This document shows positions 8,559 through 20,339 of a stretch of 23,172 nt of DNA, piece by piece. A program made the position numbers and the translations under genes. Each line of letters starts with the position of its first letter. Within the stretch, counting starts at the first letter, position 1. Source of the stretch: Saccoglossus kowalevskii (lineage: Eukaryota; Hemichordata; Enteropneusta; Harrimaniidae); contig NW_003138327.1 in NCBI RefSeq assembly GCF_000003605.2, positions 177,415 to 200,586 on the forward strand. Reading direction: 5' to 3'. The notes below the pieces were generated by a model. That model was not told where the DNA came from and did not search any database. It was given only the letters and a program-made list of their open reading frames with translations.

Positions 8559-10059
8559 ATGTTATACCAGTGATACATATACTTGTTAATGAAAACTGAG
8601 GACTGTGAGACCGTATTTAATTTCTCCTTGATACTTGTACTTTCCATGTCTCATTTCCATAATGTTGATAACCAAAGCAAGCTGACGTTCAAATTTGAGC
8701 TGATTACAAAAGAAAGAAACTGTAACCCAATTTGTGCGCTTTCATAAGATTACAAGTTGGAGAAGTGTTGACTTGTAGTGGGTGAACTTGGGTTTCTATC
8801 TAAGTGGTTTCATGATAACCAGACAGATGCTTTCATTGTTTTGTACTTCATATTCATGTTAAAGATGCGACTTAAAGTTGAACACCCATGAGATTATTCA
8901 TAGAGCTTAATTTGGGTCTTGGGACTTTTTAGTGGCGTTTTTGCTAAATTTGCATTGCAGGGAAAAAATGCTTGCTGTAATTAAGAACAAATTTGAATCT
9001 TCGTGAATCCGAGTGCATTCTAAATCTATTCAAAACTGAAGTGAAGTAAAAATGCATTGGACATGCTGAACAATATATTTCTCTTGATTAATGCAAATAC
9101 AGACTGTAATATACTAGTATGTCACGTAACAATAATAGTTTCAATAAAGCTGAATGTACTTTATGTAATGTAACTTTAAAAATTTACGTTTTACAATTTT
9201 AGTATTTTTATAATTATTGAATGCATTATTGGATGGCTGCAACTAAATGATAGTATGAATTAATTCACAAACCATTCTTGTACAACTGTAGACATGTTTC
9301 ACTTAGCTTGAGGTATACCAGCTTTCCAATTTGTGAAGTGTTACGCTGTGCTAGTACAGTAAATGGCAAGACTGAATGACAAAAAAAAAAATAGCGGTAA
9401 CAAAGCGTGGTGGCTTTGGAAAGTAGTGTTTACATGTATGAAGGGGCGATTGTAAGAAACTCTGTCACTCAGTGGCCGTACAAGAAAAATGAGTTCGGTT
9501 TACATTGTAATCCACACCCTAATGCAAGGCTTTTGTTTTTTTTCTGTTGACTGGAGGGTCAAACATTGTATCACTAGCAACAGTGTAGTTACCGTTCTGG
9601 GATTCTTGTGGTTTCTCATTGAGATTGAAATCGATATTTGCATAGTTTTGCCGGTTAATGAACTTTCTACATATAGATTGGAAAAATCTTACATTTCTAA
9701 CTGGAATTGAGGGCATTTATCTCAGCATGTTAATAGGACAGCGTGATGAAGAATGACTAAAAACAAAAATTGAATTATAACTCAAACTGAAATAGCTTCT
9801 CTTAAAAATATGATTCCCACTTTGCTAATTGATGAAAAATCACTTTCAGAACAAGATTAAAATAATAAAATGATACTGTTTTAGTTAAAAAATATGATAT
9901 TTTAAAAGTAGATATCCTGTAATTTCAAGTGTACTGGATGCTCTTATTCCTTAGACAAACACATCCACTGATTTTCAATGAAAAATTATGTCTCCTAACT
10001 ATTTAAAGAGGCTTGCTTAAATTAATTCATATTCTACAGTTAATCTCTCATTACCAATC

Positions 10060-10164
10060 CATTATATTATATTATATTATATTATATTATATTATATTAT
10101 ATTATATTATATTATATTATATTACATTATATTATATTATATTATATTATATTATATTATATTA
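10060..10164. repeat. ATATT pentanucleotide microsatellite, left block
   Basis: About 21 units of ATTAT with a single interrupted unit (ATTAC near 10121-10125). It abuts the left end of MITE copy 2. Confidence 0.95.
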
Positions 10165-10311
10165 CTGTAAAATAATTAATTTTTGCTGAAATGAATTTTT
10201 ATGTGTGTTATATGGAATTTACTTTCACTGATTTTTGGTGCGTTGAATGTAATATATAGGAAAAATGGTACATGGAAAATTAATTCCCAGCGAAAATAAA
10301 GTATTCTACAG
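10165..10311. mobile_element. MITE copy 2, between two microsatellite blocks
   Basis: The right end (CCCAGCGAAAATAAAGTATT then CTACAG, ending 10311) matches the right inverted repeat of the copy at 6581-6788. The left end CTGTAAAATAATTAATTTTT (10165 on) is a more diverged version. TA lies on both sides (10163-10164 and 10312-10313). It is 147 bp, internally shorter than copy 1, and non-coding. Confidence 0.75.
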
Positions 10312-10313
10312 TA

Positions 10314-10424
10314 TATAATATAATATTATATTATATTATATTATATTATATTATATTATATTATATTATATTATATTATATTATATTATATTATATTATA
10401 TTATATTATATTATATTATATTAT
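10314..10424. repeat. ATATT pentanucleotide microsatellite, right block
   Basis: About 20 units of TTATA, in the same register family as the left block, starting within a few bases of the MITE right end. Confidence 0.95.
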
Positions 10425-10583
10425 CTTTTTCTTCGGTCAAATTAAGTAATATTTTAATGATTACATGTTTTGGTTAGAGCAAATATGATAATATATAAAT
10501 GCGACCGAATGGTCATCATATTGTGCTTTTACAATCATACTGTAGTGATATTTGACAAAACCCAAATAGAAAAAAAATTCCAT

Positions 10584-11150
10584 GACTTGAGGTTGATAAA
10601 ACTAGAACACTGCCAAGACAGTCATACATTGTAAGTACACATTCTTTCCTGAAATTAAAAAAATTATGTAAACTAAGATTAAATTTATATTGAAACTTTT
10701 AACTTCATTGAGGTTGATAAAACACTAATACTCCAAGCCAGTCAGTGGTACATATGCCTTCCTGAAATTATAAAAAAAATTGCTATTGACACTTATAACT
10801 TTGAAGCGACCTGAAATTGATAAAAGACTAATACTCCAAGCCAAACTGTGGTACACATGCCTTTCTGAAATAAAAAAATTAATATAAACAAAATTTATAT
10901 TGACACTTTTAGCTTGAAGCGACCTGAAATTGATAGAACACTGACACTCCAAGCAAAAATGGTACACACGCCTTCCTGAAATAAAACAATTAATATAAGA
11001 AAAAATTGATATTGACACTTTTAGCTTTGAAGCGACCTGAAATTGATAAAACACTGACACTCCAAGCCAGACTGTGGTACACACGCCTTCCTGAAATAAA
11101 AAAAAATATATAAACGAATAATAAATTTATGATGACACTTTTAATTTCAA
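10584..11150. repeat. Five-copy ~113-bp minisatellite
   Basis: The word TTGAGGTTGATAAAAC or CTGAAATTGATAAAAC starts copies at about 10587, 10708, 10811, 10924 and 11037, with spacings of 121, 103, 113 and 113. Each unit also holds ACTCCAAGCCA, GTGGTACAC, CCTTCCTGAAAT and TTGACACTTTTAGC. Units three to five are the closest to one another and unit one the most diverged. The 119-codon minus-strand frame at 10725-11084 is a by-product: it repeats the same peptide pattern and matches nothing known. Confidence 0.88.
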
Positions 11151-11411
11151 AGTTCCACAGTCATAATGTGCACATAAAATACTTCTAATAGAAGGTGTAA
11201 ATCTTTCTCGGCTATAATGTTTCTAAGATATCCTGCAATTGTTAAATAATTAATTTCAAAATTGGTCGTCACAACAGGTGCAATTCTTCACTATTTGGAA
11301 AGAGCTTATTAACAGAACTTTAATAAAAACAGCCTTCAGACTAATAATGTTTCAGTCGTAGGCATTCACTTGATAAACAATGCGCTGACAAAAGCCATTA
11401 TCTTTACTATG
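11151..11411. other. AT-rich non-coding flank of the assembly gap
   Basis: Nothing recognised. The frames that span the gap consist mostly of unknown residues and carry no information. Confidence 0.5.
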
Positions 11412-11918
11412 NNNNNNNNNNNNNNNNNNNNNNNNNNNNNNNNNNNNNNNNNNNNNNNNNNNNNNNNNNNNNNNNNNNNNNNNNNNNNNNNNNNNNNNNN
11501 NNNNNNNNNNNNNNNNNNNNNNNNNNNNNNNNNNNNNNNNNNNNNNNNNNNNNNNNNNNNNNNNNNNNNNNNNNNNNNNNNNNNNNNNNNNNNNNNNNNN
11601 NNNNNNNNNNNNNNNNNNNNNNNNNNNNNNNNNNNNNNNNNNNNNNNNNNNNNNNNNNNNNNNNNNNNNNNNNNNNNNNNNNNNNNNNNNNNNNNNNNNN
11701 NNNNNNNNNNNNNNNNNNNNNNNNNNNNNNNNNNNNNNNNNNNNNNNNNNNNNNNNNNNNNNNNNNNNNNNNNNNNNNNNNNNNNNNNNNNNNNNNNNNN
11801 NNNNNNNNNNNNNNNNNNNNNNNNNNNNNNNNNNNNNNNNNNNNNNNNNNNNNNNNNNNNNNNNNNNNNNNNNNNNNNNNNNNNNNNNNNNNNNNNNNNN
11901 NNNNNNNNNNNNNNNNNN
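11412..11918. other. Assembly gap (507 N)
   Basis: A run of undetermined bases. It lies about 260 bases after the 113-bp tandem array and 1 kb after the ATATT array, so repeat-induced assembly failure is a plausible cause. Confidence 0.99.
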
Positions 11919-12722
11919 TTTAACAGAATTGTAGGTGTGGCTATCACCACTTGTTATTTCAAGCCTGGGCTTACATAGTGATTTTGAGATTAGCATACCC
12001 TGAACACTAATCAGTAGCATCTGAGGACATTTGACTTTTATGATTAAAATGTTGTAGGTTTATATGTTTACTGTATGTAAACTATTATCTTGCTGATAAG
12101 CATTGCTAATAACATGTAGATAAATAGAATAAATAAAGCCATGTTTTCATATGTTAGTTCTATCTATTAGCAATAATAGTGAAATTAAAAACCCAATAAA
12201 TAATGTGTTTACACTAATTAACATGCACATCTAAAGCTTCATAGTACTCATAACACATTGTGTTGATATGGGTCCCATGTTACCGTACGTTTACAACACA
12301 TGTAAAATGCATTGTGTATTTACACAAAATTGCTGTATGAAGACTATAATACTTTAATCCGTCTTTAATCCATTTCACAAGATAAACAAATATGAAATCA
12401 TCTTCGACTGAGTAATTTATTAAGATTTTACAGCGGGCAATTGGACTTGGTTGCTATGCCGAATATTACTGTTTACCAGTTCAGTTTCCAGGCAACAGCT
12501 TTTATTTTCATGTCTATTCCCTTATTGGCTGCTGCTATTTTACTGAATAAACTCAGTTTTGAATGATATTATTAACAATGCAGTTTCATTATTTTGTTCT
12601 ATATAATACAATGTATATTTATTACCCGGTATGTATCGACTGGGCTTCCATTTAAAATAAAATAGTTGAAACCACGGTAGCAATATAATATTGTTTTTGT
12701 TAGCCAAATACCAACTTGTTTA
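11919..12722. other. AT-rich non-coding stretch
   Basis: No gene supported. It contains small palindromes (for example ATGGGTCCCAT near 12270) and nothing else of note. Confidence 0.5.
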
Positions 12723-12903
12723 CTGTAAAATACTGTGAAACACTATTTTCGGTGAAGGGATGATTCAGTGAATGTAAAATCCAGCGAATATACCTATATT
12801 GTTTATTCAACTTGCCAGAAATCAGTAACAAATAAATTCTGTACAAAACCCGAAAAGTCATTTTAGAGAAAATTTATGCCATCTAAAATAAAGTATTTTA
12901 CAG
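12723..12903. mobile_element. MITE copy 3 (diverged)
   Basis: The ends CTGTAAAATACTG (12723 on) and AAAATAAAGTATTTTACAG (to 12903) form the same type of inverted repeat as copy 1, with TA on both sides (12721-12722 and 12904-12905). An internal 40-base block (12754-12793) matches 6630-6669 of copy 1 at 37 positions, starting GAAGGGATGATTC. This internal match shows common descent, not just similar ends. It is 181 bp and non-coding. Confidence 0.72.
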
Positions 12904-12905
12904 TA

Positions 12906-15900
12906 GTCACTTGGCAAACACTAGGAACATTATATTAGGGTAAGCTATGAAATTAACTAAAATACATGTTAAAATTTACTTTATTAAAAATGTTAAATTC
13001 GCATTTTTTCAGGGGATGATGTTTTAAAAGGAACATTATTTTCTTGTAACCAAAGTAATTTGCTACTCTTGACTGGCTTAGGGTGAGCAGAAGCCCAGAT
13101 GGGCTGTTCCTAAAATAAACTTGTTTTCTTCCTATAGTAGTTCCCAAGGCTTAAACCTGTTTACATACAGTACTTAGATATTAAATAGTTGCTGTTGGCT
13201 GGTAACGACAGAGAGATATGCTTGCTTTCAGCAGTGTTGAATATTTAGACCCAGACTTGGAGGCGCTTATGTTCGTATCATAGTTTATGGTTTGAACAGC
13301 TCATTTATTAATAGTATCGTATACTATTATTTCTCTGTATTGGTCAAATGTTTAATAAATTTAGATTGTGAGTAAAATAATATGAAGATGCATGCAAAGC
13401 AGACTGAATTTCCAATTGTGTGAATGCATAGGAATAGTAAGGTAGAAGTTCACTTGTCACAAAATTAGCTGAGGACATTTTGTCCTAAATGGCAACTAGT
13501 GTCATGGGACATTTCTAATTATTCGCCGTATTTTGGGCCTAAAACAGTAAATTTAACAGAAAACACTTTGGCCCTTTTGTCTGAAATGATTGAACAAAAT
13601 TTTGAATAAATACTAGCAAATTGCTGATGTCTGGTGAGTATCCGTATGAATCACTACAAAGCGTTAGCCGGTACTATATTTTCAATTACATCCATATGTG
13701 AGCAGTGTCTTTGAAATTTAGCAGTTGCTTTTGGTTGTAAAATAATTTGTTGTTTAGAATACAGTAACTTTCTAAAAAATAGTATTTTTTTAATTAGATG
13801 ATCATCGCTCAAAATAATAACAACCATGTGACTACATCTCTTACACGCACTTTACATCTTTGTCGTTGAGGGTTGCAAAAGCTGAGAATGATCTATAGGC
13901 TAGCCAATTAGATGGCTAAGCTAGAATCACAAGTGAAGACATCACATCTTTGCTGAAAATGCAGCTGTTCACAGAAAACAGGTGAAGAAATATGAATTTG
14001 TGCATTTACTTATGTCTGTAGATGCAATTGTTTTGTGTTTTACTCTTTACAATCATGTTGTGTTAAAATGTTCTGTGCATATTTTATGATTTAGTGCTTG
14101 CAATGAAGGTGAAAACCATCCAGAGAACAATACATTAGAATGCACATGAAGCCGAAACATATTGAATCTACAATTTTACTGATAATAGTATATTGGATAA
14201 GTTACCACAAATAAATATTTTCCCACCATGTGATAGTCTATGCGTTCATAGAGCAGGTTTTTATAAGAGTGTACAAATCCACAATGTTGATAAGGAAATG
14301 ATGCAATAACAATGAATTGAAATTTAATCAAGCCACAGCCGAACGTGCAGTGAACTTGTACAAATATTCATACACGTTCGTTCACGTTCTCTCTTAAGGA
14401 TGGCCGTGGTGCGCAAGTAATACATTCATTAATTCATTGACTAACACGGTTAAAATACAATGGCTGGAACAGAGGGAATTGTACAATGCATAACGTTCAA
14501 GTGCAGACTCAAATGGTGTTGTTAAATCACACATGAAATCCATGATGGGATTTATATTCACTGAAGGGACGAATTGAAAGTCAGTGTGTTAGGGTTTAAA
14601 TTATTGTGTATATCTTGTGCGAAATCCGGTGATAACGAAAAAGCAATCGGAGAATGCAGCACTCCACCAAGCAGCACATTTCCCTATATATTGTGACATA
14701 CACCTGAAATCAATGCCTCTTCATTCATTTTATCCACATTATTGGATCATAGGTTCTGTGACAAAATTCACTACACCAACACCATGTGTAAAAATTTGCA
14801 AACAACAGCAAAGTTGATAATTGTAGCCTTGTACAAGAAAAGATATATCATATGATGTTTGTTGCATTCATTGCATCCTAATTGGATTTCAACCAATGAC
14901 AAGTTACGATTTAGTGCATAACTAGCACATATGGTTCATACACAGGGATTGAAATTAGCAATTAAATTTGCTTGTCGTCTGATTGGAGAATAAAAATACA
15001 TGTCCCAATTAATTATGTACTTGTTCCTAGCAAAATAAATTAATACATATTACTGCAAATAAAATGTTAATTCCTGGCTTATTATCATTTCATTAGTCTT
15101 AGAAACCCTGAAAACATTTTTCTGGACATTAGCAACTGTCTACCTGTCTGGGACCCCTAATACATACAGTACCGGTAATTCAGATAAAGATCACTTTTTT
15201 TTAGGTGGAAACAACTTGGGCATTTCTTGATTTTCCGGGCAAACAAGTAATGTAAACTGGAGTGGGTGAGTGGTTATTGATGGTACATGAAGTGCATGTC
15301 AGTCGTAAACAGTAATAAACTTGCAACTCAATGTCAGAGCTATTTGTACTTCATAACCTTTCGAAAACCATTACTTTTACGACCGTTTTGCTGCCAATTG
15401 ACATTCAGTAACCACAGGAGGATCATTGTTGATGGGTGCTGCTATACAATGGTGCAAACGTTAATGTTTATTACCTGCGAACAACTCGTTTCTACTTCTA
15501 TATGAACTTTAAGTAATGTATTCTTTTCAACCCTTTATGTTTACACTGCTTTAGACGTTTATTACAATTTCTTTGATGTACATATGGATTGCTGGCAATT
15601 GCAAAGCTTTGCGTTAAATAGAATTGCATCTAAATTAAAAATTGGATATTGACTGAGAAGTGAAAATAAATAGAAACGGTTGTTGCAAATACAAAGGCTA
15701 GGCAAGAAGTGTGAGTACATTATTGATTTGTCTGCAAAGCACAATGTTGCCTTTTTTTTCTCGTCTGGTGATGATTAAGCATGTAGCAATTTGCATATTA
15801 TATTCATGCGGAACCTGTTTCTATGGTGACTGAAAGAGCATCTGTGTATATGTAACTATTCTCAGTGATGTAATGGTTAGTACTGGTTTATCAACCAACA

Positions 15901-16500
15901 CAAAACACTCACTGTGACTGACTGTATATGTATGGATTTCTCAAAATAATAATCCATATTGCTATTTCATCAACAAGTTGTTATATTCACTTTCTAGAAG
16001 CATCCTTAGCTTTGCTAAAATTATGTCATAGCTGTAGCAATCTATCTACCTTAACTAAATATTTGATCATAATTTTCCTGAATTTAACAATATTGTTTCA
16101 TCAGTGTGTTGTGTTCATGCATTGTAAATGTCACAAAATGTTTGTTCGAACAAGGGCGAAACTGCAAAGCCATATAAAATTGAAAAATTAACTTGATTTA
16201 CCCTGTAATTGAATTTGCTAAATATTTGGTTCATATACGTATTCACAATAGGGCCTGAAATGGTCTCTACCATTAACATTTTTAAACCTGAATACTTAGT
16301 TTGTTTTTACAAGAACTGAATAAACATCCGATAATGCGGAGGTGTTGGGCTTAATTGATTGTGATATTTATCTTAACTACTGTGTATAGTGAGGTTATCT
16401 AATGAGAATGCCAGTGCTGTCAATAGTGGTTGCAATTAGACGAAAAATTTGTGTAGGCGATTATTTTTAGATGTTGAATCAAATTTGCATTTAATCCCTT
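12906..16500. other. AT-rich non-coding stretch
   Basis: Several short frames (for example 12953-13147 minus, 14617-14817 plus, 15287-15505 plus, 15928-16191 plus) have no recognisable motif and no paired splice sites. An imperfect inverted repeat with GAACGTG and CACGTTC arms lies at about 14340-14390. A one-mismatch X-box (GTTTCTATGGTGAC) is at 15817-15830. Confidence 0.45.
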
Positions 16501-16519
16501 AATTTGAATTTGTTTATCT

Positions 16520-16556
16520 GTCACCATAGCAACTGTTAATCTGCATTATATAAAAG
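16520..16556 (+). promoter_or_regulatory. X-box (RFX site) plus TATA box, promoter-like
   Basis: GTCACCATAGCAAC (16520-16533) fits the RFX X-box pattern GTNRCC-N2-RGYAAC completely. Thirteen bases on comes TATATAAAAG (16547-16556). A start site would be expected near 16575-16585, in the sequence ATCACGCGCATTCTTC. No substantial open frame follows: the first ATGs open only a few codons, so a gene start would need splicing. X-boxes often control ciliary genes in animals, but that is only a suggestion here. Confidence 0.3.
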
Positions 16557-18700
16557 TGTGTTTTCTGACCATCACGCGCATTCTTCTGTCATTTAAGTAC
16601 AGTGTTCTTCTTTGAAAGAGTTTCGCTCAGTAATTAAAATAATTAACAATTTCATAAACTTTGTCCCTGGCGCTGGCCAGTTTGTTTTCATATATGTGTG
16701 TATGCCTGAATAATATAATAGTTACATCCTAAATATGTTGATACCATCTTCTCAGGGAGTTTGAACCATTTGTAAGTCTTTTTAGGTTCCTACTTGTATT
16801 TTAATTATTTGCCATTGATGCCATTATCATAAAATCAGTATTAGGAGGCACATTCCTAATAAAAGTCACACCCATTTTTTTGAACCATTTAAAACCAAAA
16901 TTTCACTATTTCTCACATGTGTAGATGCTCTAATAGAATCCCCTCTGTTGCGTTATTCCATTTTAATGCAGCTTCTAATACAAATTTTACAGTACTTGAA
17001 CTTCATAAAAATTGTTCATCGGTCTCCATGACAATACCGTAATATGTTTGTATACAACATACTCACCATGACGATATATATATACCGGTGTATTTAAAAT
17101 AAAAAGATTACCATAGTTCCTTCATGAGTTGGGCCATTGATTTTTCAATAAAACCTTGTTTTTTTCTTCAACCACATAAATGACCATATTTAGATGTTAC
17201 TTTGATGTTTCTTTTTATTTTCTGTGTTTCAATGTTTAGCACTTACAGTATCTGGAATTAGCTGCCATTAACATCTGTATACTTTTTATGATTACATTAA
17301 CACTAACTCAGACAAACTCTAATACTCCAACAACTCAAAAAATTATATTTTATATAAAAATTATATTTTTAATTTTTTCTTCTTCAGAAACAATTAGGGT
17401 ACATTCATATACATGTAGTAAACTGAATTGAATGAATACTTAATTAATTCGCTGTTTGATCTAGTTATTAATTTTGCAGATTACTGATGACATTCCTGAT
17501 ACTAATTTTCCCAGTCTGTGAAAAAAGGATTTGCCTTGATTTTTGATTCATAAATGTGAAAAAATAAACAAAAAATTACCGGTACTTTATTTTGATTTTT
17601 AACAAGCCAACAACAGTGGAACCCATTGATACCAATCTATGAGTGTTTATGGTATGGTTGGAATGTTATATTACATTTTGTACTATATAGGATGGGTGTG
17701 AAGTCTAAAGTAATAGGACTTAGACCTTTAATACTCAAGTGTTTTATTTGTTCTCTGTTACAGCTATTCAATGCTGACATAATCTATAGAATCCATAATT
17801 AATAGGTATTAAATTACTACAGGTATAGTGCAGCCAGGTACATGTAGGACTCTAGCAATAAGCATGTTCATGTACTAATGATTTCATATTTCTGTTAGAA
17901 TGCCTCATCATAAATGAAAATACCCAGAATTTATTCACTTTGCAATAAATTGTACTCCAAGGCAATATTAGAGTATTGACAAGTTTGGGGTCTCCAACCT
18001 TATTTTTGAGAAAATGATGGTTCTATTTTAATGGTAGTATTTGTGGCACTATTATAATACATTTAGCTTCATATGGCAGAGATATTATGCCATGTCTCAA
18101 ATTGTAGGTTGGTGACATAGGCTGAACAAAATCATATATTGTTAATGATGGGCTAATTTTTGTTGTCCTGAATTATTTTAAAAATTATGCTTTTAAAAAG
18201 TTGCATTGTGTTCTATGCATTGTTCTAAAAATAACGATTTTTGAATAATATGAGGACAAGTTTCTCAAAAAACGTAACTGTAACGTACAAAATAATGGAA
18301 CAATGGCTCCATGATTTTACATAATAAACCAATAAACATTGTAATGCAATTTATAACCAACTTTCTCAAAAATTCGAAGTACATTTGTTGTATATTGGAT
18401 CTTGTGACTTATTTTGACCATACTCTAGAGGTATAAAAGGAAGATGGCTACCAGATGTCTATATACAAATGACAAAAAAACTTTGAAAAAAAGTCTGCAC
18501 ATTTTTAAGTGATGCATCAACAACTGGTCGGAGTGTTCTGTGAAGTGGCTCTTCAAGCACAATTATCACGAATGACACGAGAAGTCATTTTTTAAACTGC
18601 CAGTCAAATCTTCAAAATTATTGTCAATAATGTTTATTCAAAGTTTTAATGCAAGCAATCAGATACATTCTTTTATGTAAGAAATTACAAATGTATTTAT
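16557..18700. other. AT-rich non-coding stretch
   Basis: No supported gene. Low-complexity A/T runs lie around 17338-17385, followed by a pyrimidine-rich acceptor-like TTCTTCTTCAG ending near 17387. Scattered ACCGGT palindromes occur at about 17083 and 17579. Confidence 0.45.
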
Positions 18701-18753
18701 AACACCACTGGTAACGCTTGTGTACCATAGTAAACAACAGGCAGGCCATTCAA

Positions 18754-18813
18754 ATTACATTTCCCATGATGCCCTTGTACAATCCCAGGGAATGCAGCGC
18801 AGCACTTTAAATA
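18754..18813 (+). promoter_or_regulatory. ZNF143/SBS-like site and weak TATA
   Basis: ATTACATTTCCCATGATGCC (18754-18773) is close to the long ZNF143/SBS consensus (ACTACAATTCCCAGMATGC). A second partial match, TCCCAGGGAATGCA, follows near 18783-18796, and an AT-rich TTTAAATA near 18807-18814. It lies about 400 bases before the candidate exon at 19176. It may mark a promoter, but vertebrate-derived motif knowledge is being applied to an unknown animal. Confidence 0.3.
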
Positions 18814-19175
18814 CCTGCTAATTTGCGGTGGTTAGACACACAGTCATATCGATACATTTGTATCGTTCCGATTCAGAATGTACTGGTATACCATTATGAA
18901 TCAATCATGGAACCTCTGTATCATCTAAATCTTGTAGTCAAGGCAACACTTGTGTATTTGAACTGGGACACGCTCTTATATTTCATATGTTAATAGGACT
19001 TTTGGATTCCATTTATCTAAAATAGTAATTGAACTGTAAAACTGTAAGATAGTCTTCAATCGATGTAAACAGCAATAATTCATTAATAATGTGGCTTTGT
19101 ATAGCATTGCTCATAAGTTATGTATCGACTAGTTCATGGTACAATGTATAGTTTAAAGCCACTTCTGTCATCACC

Positions 19176-19198
19176 ATGGAAAATTATGATGTATTAGG
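19176..19198 (+). CDS. Candidate first coding exon of a J-domain (DnaJ-like) protein
   Basis: The ATG at 19176-19178 sits in CATCACCATGG, an almost ideal Kozak context. It opens MENYDVLG and then meets a stop, but a possible donor GTAATA at 19199-19204 would end the exon after GG (phase 2), so the next residue is Gly followed by exon 2. J-domain proteins commonly start M-x-x-Y-[YDE]-x-L-G-V (for example MVDYYEVLGV in human DNAJB6), so the peptide matches the start of J-domain helix I. J-domains stimulate Hsp70 ATPase through an HPD motif, which would lie in a later exon. No HPD-encoding sequence was seen in the remaining 4 kb. Eight residues is very little evidence, and chance is a real alternative. 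Confidence 0.28.
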
Positions 19199-19204
19199 GT
19201 AATA

Positions 19205-20339
19205 AATTAATGTTGTACGTCAATTCAGTCATAGTGTTTCTGATAATAGTGTCAACCGTATTTACTCTATTAAAAGAGCATCTCCATATGCATATTAACC
19301 ACAAATGGCATTTGTTGTATACCAAATCATTAAAATATGCCTTATTTTGACAATAAAACACCTGTGATTTATGTAAGTGCATACACTACTAATAGAGAAA
19401 ATATGGTATTAAAAAAATTGCATCTTGTAATATTTTTCTGTTTGCAAACAAAAACTATAAAAAAAAAAAAAGGTTGTTTTTATCAGTTGATCACTTTACA
19501 CTGTAAACTTGAGGATTTTGAAACACATAATTTATAATAACATTTCCCTATTTTTATGTGTTTTTGTAAATTCACAGTTATACACCCAATGAATACATCT
19601 TTTATAACAAGTTTTATAAACAAAAAATAAGAAAATAATATTCTTAGGACAGTTAATGTAGTACACTGCTACAAATATGTGATTTTCTCCAACTTTTAAA
19701 TCATGGAATTAAAAGTTTTAAGCCGAATTAATAATTATACATGTATATGTATGTGATGTTCACCATGTTTTTATTATAATGGGTTCATGTCATCAAGATA
19801 CCAAACATAAAAACAAAATTGGGGTCACCGGATAAAGACACAGTAGTCCAAAATGTTTTGCAATATGCTCATAATGTGCATTTTACACTGTTTTCAATGG
19901 TGAATATATTTCTTCATATCACTTCTTCATACCGGTATATGATAATAGATTGCCATTATACTTGGTATACAATGGAAATATTTTCTCCCATAATGCATTG
20001 CATATGTGCAGGAGTACAAAAGTTTCACTAAATATGTCTTCAGGTGTTTTTATAATACGCATACTAGATATGTGCTTGTCGTATTTCTCAGTCATGTTTA
20101 GAAAACTGAATATTTTCAATAGTGAGTTTCAGCGACAGTTGCTATAAAATCACCACAGTGTAGCTGTGACTGGACCTACCGTAGTATGTTATAGCATTGT
20201 ATAAATGAAAGTGATTGAAAATCTTGCTGGTGTAATTATTATTCATCGTTAAATGTGGCAGAGTGGTGACCATTTGTATTATAAATATTCACTTGTTTCT
20301 CAGGGATCACTGAACTGATAACCCTACATTTCTTTGCAG
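19205..20339. other. AT-rich non-coding stretch
   Basis: Short overlapping frames on both strands (19194-19537, 19819-20147) look random. A GTAAGT at 19372-19377 follows the peptide MPYFDNKTPVIY, but nothing supports it as an exon. Confidence 0.45.

Larger units (their letters stand above)
5974..10059. other. Intron-like AT-rich DNA
   Basis: If 5933-5973 is an exon, this is the start of a long first intron. It holds the inverted repeats and MITE listed separately, a diverged duplication near 8161-8440 and a GT run. No open frame here shows a conserved domain, and none is flanked by both good splice sites. Confidence 0.4.

Noticed and set aside
10725-11084. 119-codon minus-strand frame
   Set aside because: It is the translation of the ~113-bp tandem repeat.
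11352-12020. Frames of about 200 codons on both strands
   Set aside because: Almost entirely undetermined bases of the assembly gap.
17745-17815. Exon after the acceptor-like CTCTGTTACAG
   Set aside because: All three frames reach a stop before a usable donor.
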